Source: Burkholderiales bacterium (lineage in GTDB: Bacteria; Pseudomonadota; Gammaproteobacteria; Burkholderiales; Burkholderiaceae_C). Taken from it: 64,000 nucleotides of DNA. The notes beneath the pieces are model-generated. The model saw only the letters and a program-made list of their open reading frames with translations. It made no database searches and was not told where the DNA came from. Position 1 is the first letter of the stretch; the number at the start of each line of letters is the position of its first letter. The stretch spans positions 1-64,000 of the forward strand of contig JACPUE010000037.1 of NCBI GenBank assembly GCA_016192425.1. Reading direction: 5' to 3'. Shown piece by piece: positions 53,838 through 63,248 of this stretch. A program made the position numbers and the translations under genes.

Positions 53838-55658
53838 TCAGAACAGATCCAGCGGCAGCGCAGTCACGCTGTCTGCGCCTTCGACGATGCTGTCGCGCAG
53901 GCCCTGCGCACGCACCAGGATGTGCTCGGCGTAGAACTGTGCCGTGGCGATCTTGGCACGCATGAAGGCCTCGTCCTGTCCCTTTTGCAACAGGTCCTGT
54001 GCCACCAACAGCGCACGGCCCATCTGCCAGCCCGCCACCAGGTTGCCCGCCAGCATGAGGTAGGGCACGCTGCCCGCGTACACCGCGTTGGGCGAAGCCT
54101 TGGCGCTGTTGCACACATAGTCCACCACGTCCAGGTAGGCCTTGCGCGCTGCCGCCAGGCGGCGGGCCACGGCCTGGGCTGCGGGTGTGCCGCTGGCGGC
54201 CAGTTCGCCTTCGGTCTTTTCGATCTGCGCGGCAATGGCGCGGGCCGTCTGGCCGCCGTCGCGCGTGGTCTTGCGGCCCACCAGGTCGTTGGCCTGGATG
54301 GCCGTGGTGCCTTCGTAGATGGTCAGGATCTTGGCGTCGCGGTAATACTGCGCGGCGCCGGTTTCCTCGATGAAGCCCATGCCGCCATGCACCTGAACGC
54401 CCAGGCTGGTGACTTCCAGGCTCATCTCTGTGCTGTAGCCCTTGACCAGCGGCACCATGAATTCGTAGAACGTGGCGTTGTCCTTGCGCACCTGCGCGTC
54501 GGGGTGGTGGTGCGCGGCGTCGTAGGCCGCCGCCGCCGTGCTGGCCATGGCGCGGCAGGCCTCGGTCGTGGCGCGCATGGCCATGAGCATGCGGCGCACG
54601 TCGGGGTGGTGGATGATGGCGGCGCTGGCGGCCACGCTGCCGTCCACGGGGCGGCTTTGCACACGATCCTTGGCGTACTGCACGGCCTTCTGGTAGGCGC
54701 GCTCGGCGATGGCGATGCCCTGGATGCCCACACCGTAGCGCGCGGCGTTCATCATGATGAACATGTATTCGAGGCCGCGGTTTTCCTGGCCCACGAGGTA
54801 GCCCACAGCGCCGGGTCCGGCGCTGTCCGCGATGCTCGCCGCCGTGCCGTCGCCAAACTGCAGCACGGCCGTGGGGCTGGCCTTGATGCCCATCTTGTGC
54901 TCGATGCTGACGCAGTGCACGTCGTTGCGCGCGCCCAGGCTGCCGTCCTGGTTGACCATAAATTTGGGCACCACGAACAGGCTGATGCCCTTGACGCCCT
55001 CGGGCGCACCCGCCACGCGGGCCAGCACCAGGTGGACGATGTTCTCGGCCATGTCGTGCTCACCCCAGGTGATGAAGATCTTGGTGCCGAAAATCTTGTA
55101 CGTGCCGTCGGGCTGCGGGTCAGCCTTGGTGCGCACCAGCGCGAGGTCCGAGCCCGCCTGGGGTTCGGTCAGGTTCATCGTGCCGGTCCACTGGCCGGAG
55201 ATGAGCTTTTCAAGGTAGATGGCCTTGAGCTCGTCGCTGCCCGCCGTCAGCAGCGCCTCGATGGCGCCGTCGGTCAGCAGCGGGCACAGGGCAAAGCTCA
55301 TGTTGGAGCTGTTGAGCATCTCCATGCAGGCCGCGCCGATGGTCTTGGGCAGGCCCTGGCCACCGAAGTCCTGCGGGTGCTGCAGGCCCTGCCAGCCGCC
55401 TTCGGTGAGCTGGTGGAAGGCGTCCTTGAAACCCGGTGTGGCGGTCACCACGCCATCTTTCCAGGACGAGGGGTTCTTGTCCCCCTCGAAGTTGAGCGGA
55501 GCCAGCACGCCCTCGGTGAACTTGGCGCATTCTTCGAGCACGGCTGCGGCCGTGTCCAGGCCTGCATCCTCAAAGCCTGGAATCTGCGCGACCTGTTCGA
55601 TGTTGGCCAGGTGCTGCATGTTGAACAGCATATCTTTGACGGGGGCGTGGTAGGACAT
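53838..55658 (-). CDS. Acyl-CoA dehydrogenase, DmdC-like long form
   Basis: FAD-dependent dehydrogenase of 606 aa with the long C-terminal extension typical of the DmdC/AcdA group (3-methylmercaptopropionyl-CoA dehydrogenase relatives). Present are MNLTEPQAGSDLALVRTKA, GTKIFITWGEHDM, the conserved VHGGMGFIEETGAAQYYRDAKI and the catalytic YEGTTAIQANDL. The remaining residues, about 460-606, form an extra helical domain. Substrate unknown. It is followed by the flavin oxidoreductase gene in the same direction. Electrons probably go to EtfAB. Confidence 0.9.
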   Translation of the reverse strand: MSYHAPVKDMLFNMQHLANIEQVAQIPGFEDAGLDTAAAVLEECAKFTEGVLAPLNFEGDKNPSSWKDGVVTATPGFKDAFHQLTEGGWQGLQHPQDFGGQGLPKTIGAACMEMLNSSNMSFALCPLLTDGAIEALLTAGSDELKAIYLEKLISGQWTGTMNLTEPQAGSDLALVRTKADPQPDGTYKIFGTKIFITWGEHDMAENIVHLVLARVAGAPEGVKGISLFVVPKFMVNQDGSLGARNDVHCVSIEHKMGIKASPTAVLQFGDGTAASIADSAGPGAVGYLVGQENRGLEYMFIMMNAARYGVGIQGIAIAERAYQKAVQYAKDRVQSRPVDGSVAASAAIIHHPDVRRMLMAMRATTEACRAMASTAAAAYDAAHHHPDAQVRKDNATFYEFMVPLVKGYSTEMSLEVTSLGVQVHGGMGFIEETGAAQYYRDAKILTIYEGTTAIQANDLVGRKTTRDGGQTARAIAAQIEKTEGELAASGTPAAQAVARRLAAARKAYLDVVDYVCNSAKASPNAVYAGSVPYLMLAGNLVAGWQMGRALLVAQDLLQKGQDEAFMRAKIATAQFYAEHILVRAQGLRDSIVEGADSVTALPLDLF

Positions 55659-55681
55659 AGTTCTCGTGCGTGAAAAAGCGC

Positions 55682-56125
55682 TCAGTGAAGCGATTGGTAA
55701 AGGGGGTAGAGTTCTGCCTCTTCGCGGCGGATGCGGTCGCCCAGGAGCCGTCCGATGTCGCCCAGGGCGTCACGCACCTCGGCAAAATCAATGTCGGCGT
55801 CGGCGGTAGCGGTGTAGGTCTCCACAAAACGCACGGCAGCATCACCAATGCCGCCCATTTCGGTTTTGTAGCCATTGACCATCTGGTAGGCCTGCTGGTT
55901 GCCCTGCGCCTTGAGCTCCTGCCGCAAGAAGGTGTAGAGCTTGATGGCCTCCTGCAGGAGGTGCGGTACCAACTGGGCCTTGAAATCATGCAAGGCTTGC
56001 TTGAAGGCAGCGGGGTCTTCGGCGTCAGCCGATTTCTTGAGTTCCCCGAAAGTTTGCAGCAGTTGCCGGTGGTCGTTCACCAGTCCCTGCACCAAAGCGG
56101 AATAGTGTGGGACGCCTGTCGCCAT
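55682..56125 (-). CDS. Hemerythrin-like HHE domain protein
   Basis: A 147-aa helical protein with His19 (VNDHRQLLQTF), His46 (ALHDFKAQL), His55 (VPHLLQEAIKLYTFL) and an EEAELYPLY motif near the C-terminus, consistent with a hemerythrin HHE four-helix bundle holding a di-iron site. The ATG at 56125 has AAGGAGGAG eight bases upstream, an unusually strong ribosome site. It lies between etfA and the acyl-CoA dehydrogenase, all leftward. Role unknown; oxygen or iron sensing is possible. Confidence 0.75.
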   Translation of the reverse strand: MATGVPHYSALVQGLVNDHRQLLQTFGELKKSADAEDPAAFKQALHDFKAQLVPHLLQEAIKLYTFLRQELKAQGNQQAYQMVNGYKTEMGGIGDAAVRFVETYTATADADIDFAEVRDALGDIGRLLGDRIRREEAELYPLYQSLH

Positions 56126-56210
56126 GTCATCTCCTCCTTGAGAGAAGCCACCGTACCGCATTCGCCTGCCCTTGGGCACCCGGAAGAACCCAAGGGACAG
56201 GGCGCAAGAC

Positions 56211-57143
56211 TTACAGGGCCTTGACCAGTTCCGGCACGGCCGCGAACAGGTCGGCTTCCAGGCCGTAGTCGGCCACGCTGAAGATCGGCGCTTCAGGATC
56301 CTTGTTGATCGCAACGATCACCTTGGAGTCCTTCATGCCGGCCAGGTGCTGGATGGCGCCCGAGATACCTGCTGCGATGTAGAGCTGCGGCGCCACGATC
56401 TTGCCGGTCTGGCCGACCTGCAGGTCGTTGGGGGCATAGCCCGCGTCCACGGCGGCGCGCGATGCGCCGATGGCCGCGCCCAGCTTGTCGGCCAGGGGGG
56501 TCATCACTTCGTTGAACTTCTCGGCGCTGCCCAGGGCACGGCCGCCGGAGACGATGATCTTGGCGGCGGTCAGCTCGGGACGGTCGCTCTTGGTCACTTC
56601 GCGGCCGGCAAAGCTGCTCTTGCCGGAATCGGCCACAGCGGCCACAGACTCGACAGCGGCGCTGCCGCCGGTGGCGGCTGCAGCGTCAAAGCCGGTGGTG
56701 CGCACGGTGATGACCTTGACGGCGTCCTGGCTTTGCACGGTGGCAATGGCGTTGCCCGCGTAGATGGGGCGCTCGAAGGTGTCGGCGCTTTCGACCTTGG
56801 TGATCTCGCTGAGCTGCGCCACGTCGAGCTTGGCGGCCACGCGCGGGGCCACGTTTTTGCCGCCTGCGGTGGCGGGGAACAGGATGTGGCTGTAGCTGCC
56901 TGCAATGGCCAGCACCTGGGCGGCCAGGTTCTCGGCCAGGCCGTCCTTGAGGCTGGCGCCGTCGGCGTGGATCACCTTGGACACACCGGCGATCTGGGCT
57001 GCGGCCTGCGCTGCGGCTGCGGCGCCCTCACCGGCCACCAGCACATGCACGTCGCCGCCGCAGGCCTTGGCTGCGGTGACGGTGTTGAGCGTAGCGCCCT
57101 TGAGGCTGGCGTTGTCGTGTTCTGCAATGACGAGTGCGGTCAT
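56211..57143 (-). CDS. etfA: Electron transfer flavoprotein alpha subunit
   Basis: FAD-binding alpha subunit of ETF, 310 aa, accepting electrons from acyl-CoA dehydrogenases. The C-terminal ETF signature is clear ([47 protein letters not shown]), as is the FAD site [13 protein letters not shown]. It follows etfB after 21 bp and forms the etfBA operon that serves the acyl-CoA dehydrogenases at 38954 and 53838. Confidence 0.96.
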   Translation of the reverse strand: MTALVIAEHDNASLKGATLNTVTAAKACGGDVHVLVAGEGAAAAAQAAAQIAGVSKVIHADGASLKDGLAENLAAQVLAIAGSYSHILFPATAGGKNVAPRVAAKLDVAQLSEITKVESADTFERPIYAGNAIATVQSQDAVKVITVRTTGFDAAAATGGSAAVESVAAVADSGKSSFAGREVTKSDRPELTAAKIIVSGGRALGSAEKFNEVMTPLADKLGAAIGASRAAVDAGYAPNDLQVGQTGKIVAPQLYIAAGISGAIQHLAGMKDSKVIVAINKDPEAPIFSVADYGLEADLFAAVPELVKAL

Positions 57144-57164
57144 GTGTGTGTACTCCTTCGGGCC

Positions 57165-57914
57165 TCAAATCACTTTGGCTTCGTTCTTGAGCTTGGCCAC
57201 CAGCGTGGCGACGTCGGGCACCTTGATGCCAGCGCTGCGCTTGGGCGGTTCGACCACTTTGAGGGTCTTGATGCGCGGCGCGACATCGACACCCAGGTCG
57301 GCGGGCTTGACGGTGTCGAGCGGCTTCTTCTTGGCCTTCATGATGTTGGGCAGCGTGACGTAGCGCGGCTCGTTCAGGCGCAGGTCGGTGGTGACCACGG
57401 CGGGCAGGCTCAGCTGCACGGTTTCCAGGCCGCCATCGACCTCGCGCGTGACGCTGGCCTTGCCGTCGGCCACTTCCACCTTGGAGGCGAAGGTGGCCTG
57501 GGGCATGTCGCACAGGGCGGCGAGCATCTGGCCGGTCTGGTTGGAATCGTCGTCGATGGCCTGCTTGCCCAGGATGACCAGGCTGGGCTGTTCTTTATCG
57601 ACCAGGGCCTTGAGGAGCTTGGCCACGGCCAGGGGCTGCAGTTCGGCGTCGGTTTCGACCAGGATGCCGCGGTCGGCACCAATGGCCATGGCGGTGCGCA
57701 GGGTTTCCTGGCACTGCGCCACGCCGCAGGAGACGGCGATGACCTCGGTCACCACGCCTTTTTCCTTCAGGCGCACAGCCTCTTCGACGGCGATTTCGTC
57801 AAAGGGGTTCATGCTCATCTTGACGTTGGCGATGTCCACGCCCGTGCCGTCCGATTTCACGCGGACCTTCACGTTGTAGTCCACCACGCGCTTGACAGGG
57901 ACCAAAACCTTCAT
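57165..57914 (-). CDS. etfB: Electron transfer flavoprotein beta subunit
   Basis: AMP-binding beta subunit of ETF, 249 aa, with [20 protein letters not shown] at the start, [21 protein letters not shown], the adenine-site region [22 protein letters not shown] and the ETF-beta signature region [31 protein letters not shown]. It is the first gene of etfBA. A near-consensus promoter lies about 130 bp upstream, and a box related to the MerR operator sits 26 bp before the start. Confidence 0.96.
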   Translation of the reverse strand: MKVLVPVKRVVDYNVKVRVKSDGTGVDIANVKMSMNPFDEIAVEEAVRLKEKGVVTEVIAVSCGVAQCQETLRTAMAIGADRGILVETDAELQPLAVAKLLKALVDKEQPSLVILGKQAIDDDSNQTGQMLAALCDMPQATFASKVEVADGKASVTREVDGGLETVQLSLPAVVTTDLRLNEPRYVTLPNIMKAKKKPLDTVKPADLGVDVAPRIKTLKVVEPPKRSAGIKVPDVATLVAKLKNEAKVI

Positions 57915-57939
57915 TGCTGCGGCTCCTAGGGTTGATTAA

Positions 57940-57954
57940 TTGACGTTACGTAAA
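57940..57954. promoter_or_regulatory. MerR-like box upstream of etfBA
   Basis: TTGACGTTACGTAAA: two inverted ACGT half-sites resembling the core at 36342-36357 but one base closer together. It lies 26 bp before the etfB start. Confidence 0.45.
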
Positions 57955-58044
57955 CCAAGACATTCTATGCCGCAGTGCAACGAAATGGCTGCGGCCAGTG
58001 CCTGGAAAGGACATTAAAAAAACGAACGATCGTGCTTTTTCGAA

Positions 58045-58072
58045 ATTATAGGCGAGCCACATCCCTTGTCCA
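58045..58072 (-). promoter_or_regulatory. Sigma-70 promoter of etfBA
   Basis: On the minus strand, TGGACA (58072-58067), a 16-bp spacer and a perfect TATAAT (58050-58045). Transcription would start near 58038, giving a leader of about 125 bases before etfB. Confidence 0.7.
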
Positions 58073-58104
58073 GCGATTTTTTGTCGCACGGCGGACGCGC
58101 AGAC

Positions 58105-59391
58105 TCAGCGCGGCAACGGCGGCACCTGCGTAACGTGCAGCACGCGCTGCGGGAACGGAATATCAATCCCATGGGCGCGCAGTGCCTGCAGGATGGCAAT
58201 GTTGATCTGCGAACGCAGGCCCAGTTGGCCGTTTTGCGGATCCGCAATCCAGTAGCCCACGGTGAACTCCAGCCCGTCGGCGCCAAAGGCCGACAGCGCC
58301 ACGCTGGGCGCGGGGTCGCGCAGCACGCGCTCGCTGGCCAGTGCGGCCTCCATCAGCAGGCGCATCACCAGGTCCACATCGCTGTCGTAGGCCACGCTCA
58401 CCACCGTGGAAGCCCACACGCGCGGGTCGGCCAGGGACAGGTTCTCGACCCGGTTGGTGATGAGCATCTCGTTGGGCACGATGGACTCGCGCCCGGTCAG
58501 CGAGCGGATGACCGAGTAGCGCGCATTGATGTCGGTGATCACGCCCTCGAAATTGTCCACGCGCACGTTGTCGCCAATGCGCATGCTGCGTTCGGCCAGG
58601 ATGACAAAACCGCTCACGTAGTTGGCGGCCAGCTTTTGCAGGCCCATGCCAATGCCCACGCCAATGGCGCCGCCCAGCACCGACAGGGCCGTAAGGTCTA
58701 TGCCCACAGCCGTGAGGGCCACGATGAGGCCCACAAACATGAGCAGCGCGCGCGTGGCATTGCTCACCGCCTTGCGCAGCGACAATTCGCTCCCGGTGGC
58801 CGAGCGCAGCAAGCGCGCCTCGATGGCGGCCGACGCCCACAGCGACAGCAGCAGCACCGCACTGGCCGTGAGCGTGCCTTCGATGATGGAGCGCAGCGAC
58901 ACTGTGGAGCCGCCCATTTTCCAGGTGATCTGCTCCATCTCCTGCAAGACCACGGGCAGCAGGCCCGTCACCCACAGCACCATGGCCAGCCAGGCCATCC
59001 ACGAGATGCTGCGCTCCATGGAACGCACCCAGGGCGCCTGCGGAAAGGCTACCTTCAACACCTTGGCCCCGATGCGTATGACCGCCAGAGCCATCAGCAC
59101 CGGAACGGCCACCACCCACACCGCCAGCGGCACCCATTGCTGCAGCAATGCCCGCGCCAGATAGCCCAGGCCCAGCAGCGCCAGCGGGAACAGCGCACCA
59201 TCGATGACGCTGTGGCCAAACAGGATGGAATTGGTGCTGCTGGAGCCCCTGCGCAACAGGGCCACCAGCGCCCAGGCCAGGCCCACACAGACCGCAAGAA
59301 CACCCAGCTCGATGAGTACCGTAGGCTGGGTAAAGGCGGCAAACCACGCGTCAAGCCCGTCCACCACGGGCGAATGCACCTTGCCTGCCAT
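58105..59391 (-). CDS. Small-conductance mechanosensitive channel (MscS family)
   Basis: MscS-type channel of 428 aa with about six N-terminal helices before the pore helix. The pore and hinge are AIGVGIGMGLQKLAANYVSGFVIL, followed by the beta domain (ERSMRIGDNVRVDNFEGVITDINARYSVIRS) and the C-terminal alpha/beta domain. It releases solutes under hypoosmotic shock. Its start overlaps the hydratase stop by one base, so the two are co-transcribed although unrelated in function. Confidence 0.92.
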   Translation of the reverse strand: MAGKVHSPVVDGLDAWFAAFTQPTVLIELGVLAVCVGLAWALVALLRRGSSSTNSILFGHSVIDGALFPLALLGLGYLARALLQQWVPLAVWVVAVPVLMALAVIRIGAKVLKVAFPQAPWVRSMERSISWMAWLAMVLWVTGLLPVVLQEMEQITWKMGGSTVSLRSIIEGTLTASAVLLLSLWASAAIEARLLRSATGSELSLRKAVSNATRALLMFVGLIVALTAVGIDLTALSVLGGAIGVGIGMGLQKLAANYVSGFVILAERSMRIGDNVRVDNFEGVITDINARYSVIRSLTGRESIVPNEMLITNRVENLSLADPRVWASTVVSVAYDSDVDLVMRLLMEAALASERVLRDPAPSVALSAFGADGLEFTVGYWIADPQNGQLGLRSQINIAILQALRAHGIDIPFPQRVLHVTQVPPLPR

Positions 59392-60176
59392 CAGCGCTTC
59401 CAGTCTGGCTTGCGTTTTTCGGCAAAAGCGCGCGCGCCTTCCTGCGCGGCCTCGTCCATCATGTTGACGGCCATGGTCTGGCCTGCAAGCTGGTAGGCGG
59501 CCTCCAGGCCCAGCTCGCGCTGGCGGTACACCAGCGCCTTGCCCATGGCGACGGCTGCGCGGGGCTTTTCAAGAATGGACTGCACGAGCTGATCCACGGC
59601 GGCATCCAGTGCCTCCAGCGGCACCACGCGATTGACCAGGCCTTCCTGCTTGGCCGTGGCGGCGTCGATGAAATCGCCCGTGAGCAGCATCTCCATGGCG
59701 CGCTTGGCAGGCACGTTGCGCACCAGCGGCACGCTGGGCGTGGAACAGAACAGCCCGTAGTGGATGCCGCTGGTGGCAAAGCTGGCGCAGTCTGCCGCCA
59801 CAGCGAGGTCGCACTGCGCCACCAACTGGCAGCCCGCCGCCGTGGCCATGCCGTGCACACGCGCAATCACGGGTACGGGCAGCTTGTGCAGCGAGAGCAT
59901 CACGCGCGAGCATTGCGCAAAAAGCTGCTGGTACCAGGCTAGCTCGGGGTGCTGTGCCATGTCCTTGAGGTTGTGGCCCGCGCAAAAGGCCTTGCCCGCA
60001 GCGGCAAGCACCACCACGCGCAGTGTTTCGTCCTGCGCCAGCGCATCGAGCGCCTGCTGCAAGGCAGCCAGCATTTCACTGCCCAGGGCATTGAAGCGGG
60101 CCGGGTCATGGAGCGTGAGCGTGGCCACGCCACGCGCATCGCGCGCGACCTGAACCAGGACATTGGGATCGGTCAT
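59391..60176 (-). CDS. Enoyl-CoA hydratase
   Basis: Crotonase-family hydratase of 261 aa: AAGKAFCAGHNLKDMAQHPE, ARVHGMATAAGCQLVAQCDLAVAA and a C-terminus ending AQEGARAFAEKRKPDWKR. The family resembles enoyl-CoA hydratases fused to or paired with short domains (ECHDC3-like). ATG 60176 (MTDPNVLVQVARDARG) is chosen over an ATG six codons upstream. Its exact substrate is unknown. It precedes the MscS gene with a one-base overlap. Confidence 0.85.
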   Translation of the reverse strand: MTDPNVLVQVARDARGVATLTLHDPARFNALGSEMLAALQQALDALAQDETLRVVVLAAAGKAFCAGHNLKDMAQHPELAWYQQLFAQCSRVMLSLHKLPVPVIARVHGMATAAGCQLVAQCDLAVAADCASFATSGIHYGLFCSTPSVPLVRNVPAKRAMEMLLTGDFIDAATAKQEGLVNRVVPLEALDAAVDQLVQSILEKPRAAVAMGKALVYRQRELGLEAAYQLAGQTMAVNMMDEAAQEGARAFAEKRKPDWKR

Positions 60177-60262
60177 GTCGATGGCTTTATCCAAGTAGTT
60201 TTACGACAAATTGCACTGCACAGCCCCAAGCCAGCGCGTAGCGCCACAGGGGGTGTCCACAT

Positions 60263-61216
60263 TCACAATTCGGCCAGCACACGCACATGGGCTTCCACGC
60301 TGCGTGCCAGCGGGCCCATGACGTAGCCCCCCTCCAGGCACGAGACGATGCGCCCCTTGCAATGCTTGCGCGCCACATCCTTGATGCGCTGGGTGATCCA
60401 GGTGTAGTCCTGCTCGGTCAGGCCGAGCTGGCCCATGTCGTCCTCGCGGTGGGCGTCAAAGCCCGCGCTGATGAAGATGAGTTCGGGCTTGAACTCCTCC
60501 AGCCGGGGAATCCACATCATCTCGACAATGTCGCGGATGTCCATGCCGCGCGTATAGGCGGCCACAGGCACGTTGACCATGTTGGGGGCCGGATTCTGGT
60601 CGCCGCTGTAAGGGTAGAACGGGTGCTGGAAGAAGCTCACCATCAGCGCACGCTCGTCGCCCGCCAGGATGTCTTCGGTGCCGTTGCCGTGGTGCACGTC
60701 GAAGTCCACCACCGCCACTCGGCTGAGGTTGTGGCGCTGCAGGGCGTATTTGGCGGCCACGGCCACGTTGTTGAAGAAGCAGAAACCCATGGCCCTGTCG
60801 CGCGTGGCATGGTGCCCTGGCGGGCGCACGGCGCAAAAGGCGTTTTCCAGTTCACCGGCCAGCACCGCATCGGTGGCTGCCATGGCGGCTCCGGCAGCGC
60901 GCAGCGCAGCGTCCCAGGTGTGCAGGTTGATGGAGGTGTCCGGATCCACCTGCGAGTACGGCGGCCCCCCCGCCTCCACTTCCTCGCGCAGCCAGTCGGT
61001 CAGGCCGCGCATGGCAGCAATGTGCAGCCGGTTGTGCGCCAGTTCGATGTCGGCCAGTGCGGCCTGGGGCACCTCGCAGCGCTCCAGCGCATCGGCCACG
61101 CCGGTCACCAGCAGCCGGTCTTCGATGGCATCGAGCCGTCCTGGACACTCGGGGTGACCCGGCCCCATCTCGTGCAACCAGCAATCCCTGTGGGAAAAAT
61201 AACCCGTCTTACCCAT
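60263..61216 (-). CDS. Class II histone-deacetylase-like hydrolase
   Basis: Zn2+-dependent deacetylase-fold protein of 317 aa (HDAC/acetylpolyamine amidohydrolase superfamily). The active-site elements are RPPGHHA, GFCFFNNVAVAAKYA, the metal ligands in VDFDVHHGNGTED and SAGFDAHREDDMG, and GGY near the end. Bacterial members deacetylate polyamines, acetoin-pathway proteins or unknown substrates. The start MGKTGYFSHRDCWLHEMG (61216) is the family start; the frame stays open far upstream by chance in GC-rich DNA. It diverges from the MoxR operon. Confidence 0.9.
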   Translation of the reverse strand: MGKTGYFSHRDCWLHEMGPGHPECPGRLDAIEDRLLVTGVADALERCEVPQAALADIELAHNRLHIAAMRGLTDWLREEVEAGGPPYSQVDPDTSINLHTWDAALRAAGAAMAATDAVLAGELENAFCAVRPPGHHATRDRAMGFCFFNNVAVAAKYALQRHNLSRVAVVDFDVHHGNGTEDILAGDERALMVSFFQHPFYPYSGDQNPAPNMVNVPVAAYTRGMDIRDIVEMMWIPRLEEFKPELIFISAGFDAHREDDMGQLGLTEQDYTWITQRIKDVARKHCKGRIVSCLEGGYVMGPLARSVEAHVRVLAEL

Positions 61217-61258
61217 TGCCTTGACTCTCCGCCTGAAAATCTGGGGTAACGTCACGCC

Positions 61259-62179
<921 letters not shown>

Positions 62180-63169
62180 ATGCGCCAGTTCCTGCGCGCG
62201 CTCAACCCCCTGGCGGCACTGCGGCGGCAGGTGTCGCGCTGGATGCAGTCGCGCCTGCCCCTGAGCGACACCTTGCTGCTGACGCAGCGCAATGTGTACA
62301 TCCTGCCCACTGGCGCGGGCTGGATGCTGGCGCTCACGCTGCTGGTGCTGCTGCTCGCGTCCATCAACTTCCAGCTCAACCTGGGCTACCTGCTCACCTT
62401 CTTGCTGGCGGGCAGCGCCGTGGCGGGCATGCACATCTGCCACGGCACGCTGCGCGGTTTGACGCTGCACCTGCAGCCGCCCGAGCCACAGTTCCTGGGC
62501 CAGGGCGCCACGCTTTCCGTGCAGCTGGCGAACCAGCGCCGCAGCCCGCGCCGCGCCGTCGCACTGGCCGTGCACGGCAGCGGGCACTGGGCCTGGGCGG
62601 ACGTGCCCGCGCAAGGCAACGCCCTGGTGCAGATCGCTTTTTCGCCCGCGCAGCGCGGCCTGCACCCCGTGCCCCTGCTGACAGCCGAAACGCGCTACCC
62701 GCTGGGCACCTTCCGCGTCTGGGCGCTGTGGCGCCCGGCGGCGCAGGTGCTGGTGTACCCCAGGCCCGAACCCGGCGCCCCGCCCCTGCCCCCGGGCGAG
62801 CCCCGCAGCGGCAGCACCGGCAGAGCGCCCAGCCATGGCCGCACCGAATTCGACGGTGTGCGCGCCTACCGCCGGGGCGACCCGATGAAGCTCGTGGTCT
62901 GGAAAAAAGCCGCCCAGGCCTTTGCCAGCGGCAGCGGTACGCTGATTGCGCGCGACGCCCAGCAGCCCCACCGGCACGAGTTGTGGCTGGACCACGCCCA
63001 CACAGGCCTGGGCGACCCGGAGGCGCGCCTCTCGCGCCTGGCCGCCTGGGTGCTGCAGGCCGACCGCCTGGGCTTGGACTACGGCCTGCGCCTGCCCGGC
63101 AAGGAGATTTCCCTGGGCAGCGGCGCAGCCCAGCGCCGCCGCTGCCTGGAGGCACTGGCCCTATGCTGA
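62180..63169 (+). CDS. DUF58 domain protein
   Basis: A 329-aa protein with two membrane segments (about 35-80) and a DUF58 domain: the motif EFDGVRAYRRGDPMKLVVWKKAAQ near residues 228-250 is conserved, here ending in KKAAQ. DUF58 proteins partner MoxR ATPases and transglutaminase-like membrane proteins. It starts at the base after the moxR stop. Function unknown; probably cell-envelope related. Confidence 0.88.
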   Translation: MRQFLRALNPLAALRRQVSRWMQSRLPLSDTLLLTQRNVYILPTGAGWMLALTLLVLLLASINFQLNLGYLLTFLLAGSAVAGMHICHGTLRGLTLHLQPPEPQFLGQGATLSVQLANQRRSPRRAVALAVHGSGHWAWADVPAQGNALVQIAFSPAQRGLHPVPLLTAETRYPLGTFRVWALWRPAAQVLVYPRPEPGAPPLPPGEPRSGSTGRAPSHGRTEFDGVRAYRRGDPMKLVVWKKAAQAFASGSGTLIARDAQQPHRHELWLDHAHTGLGDPEARLSRLAAWVLQADRLGLDYGLRLPGKEISLGSGAAQRRRCLEALALC

Positions 63170-63186
63170 AAATCGAAGGAAAACTA

Positions 63187-63234
63187 GCCTTCAGCGCAAT
63201 CAAATCAAGCGCTGACAGCTATTATTTCTATAGC
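63187..63234. repeat. Dispersed two-hairpin repeat
   Basis: Reverse orientation copy with TCAGCGC-N11-GCGCTGA (63191-63215) and GCTAT-N7-ATAGC (63218-63234). It fills the gap between the DUF58 gene and the transglutaminase gene. Confidence 0.7.
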
Positions 63235-63248
63235 ACAAGGGGTGGGGC

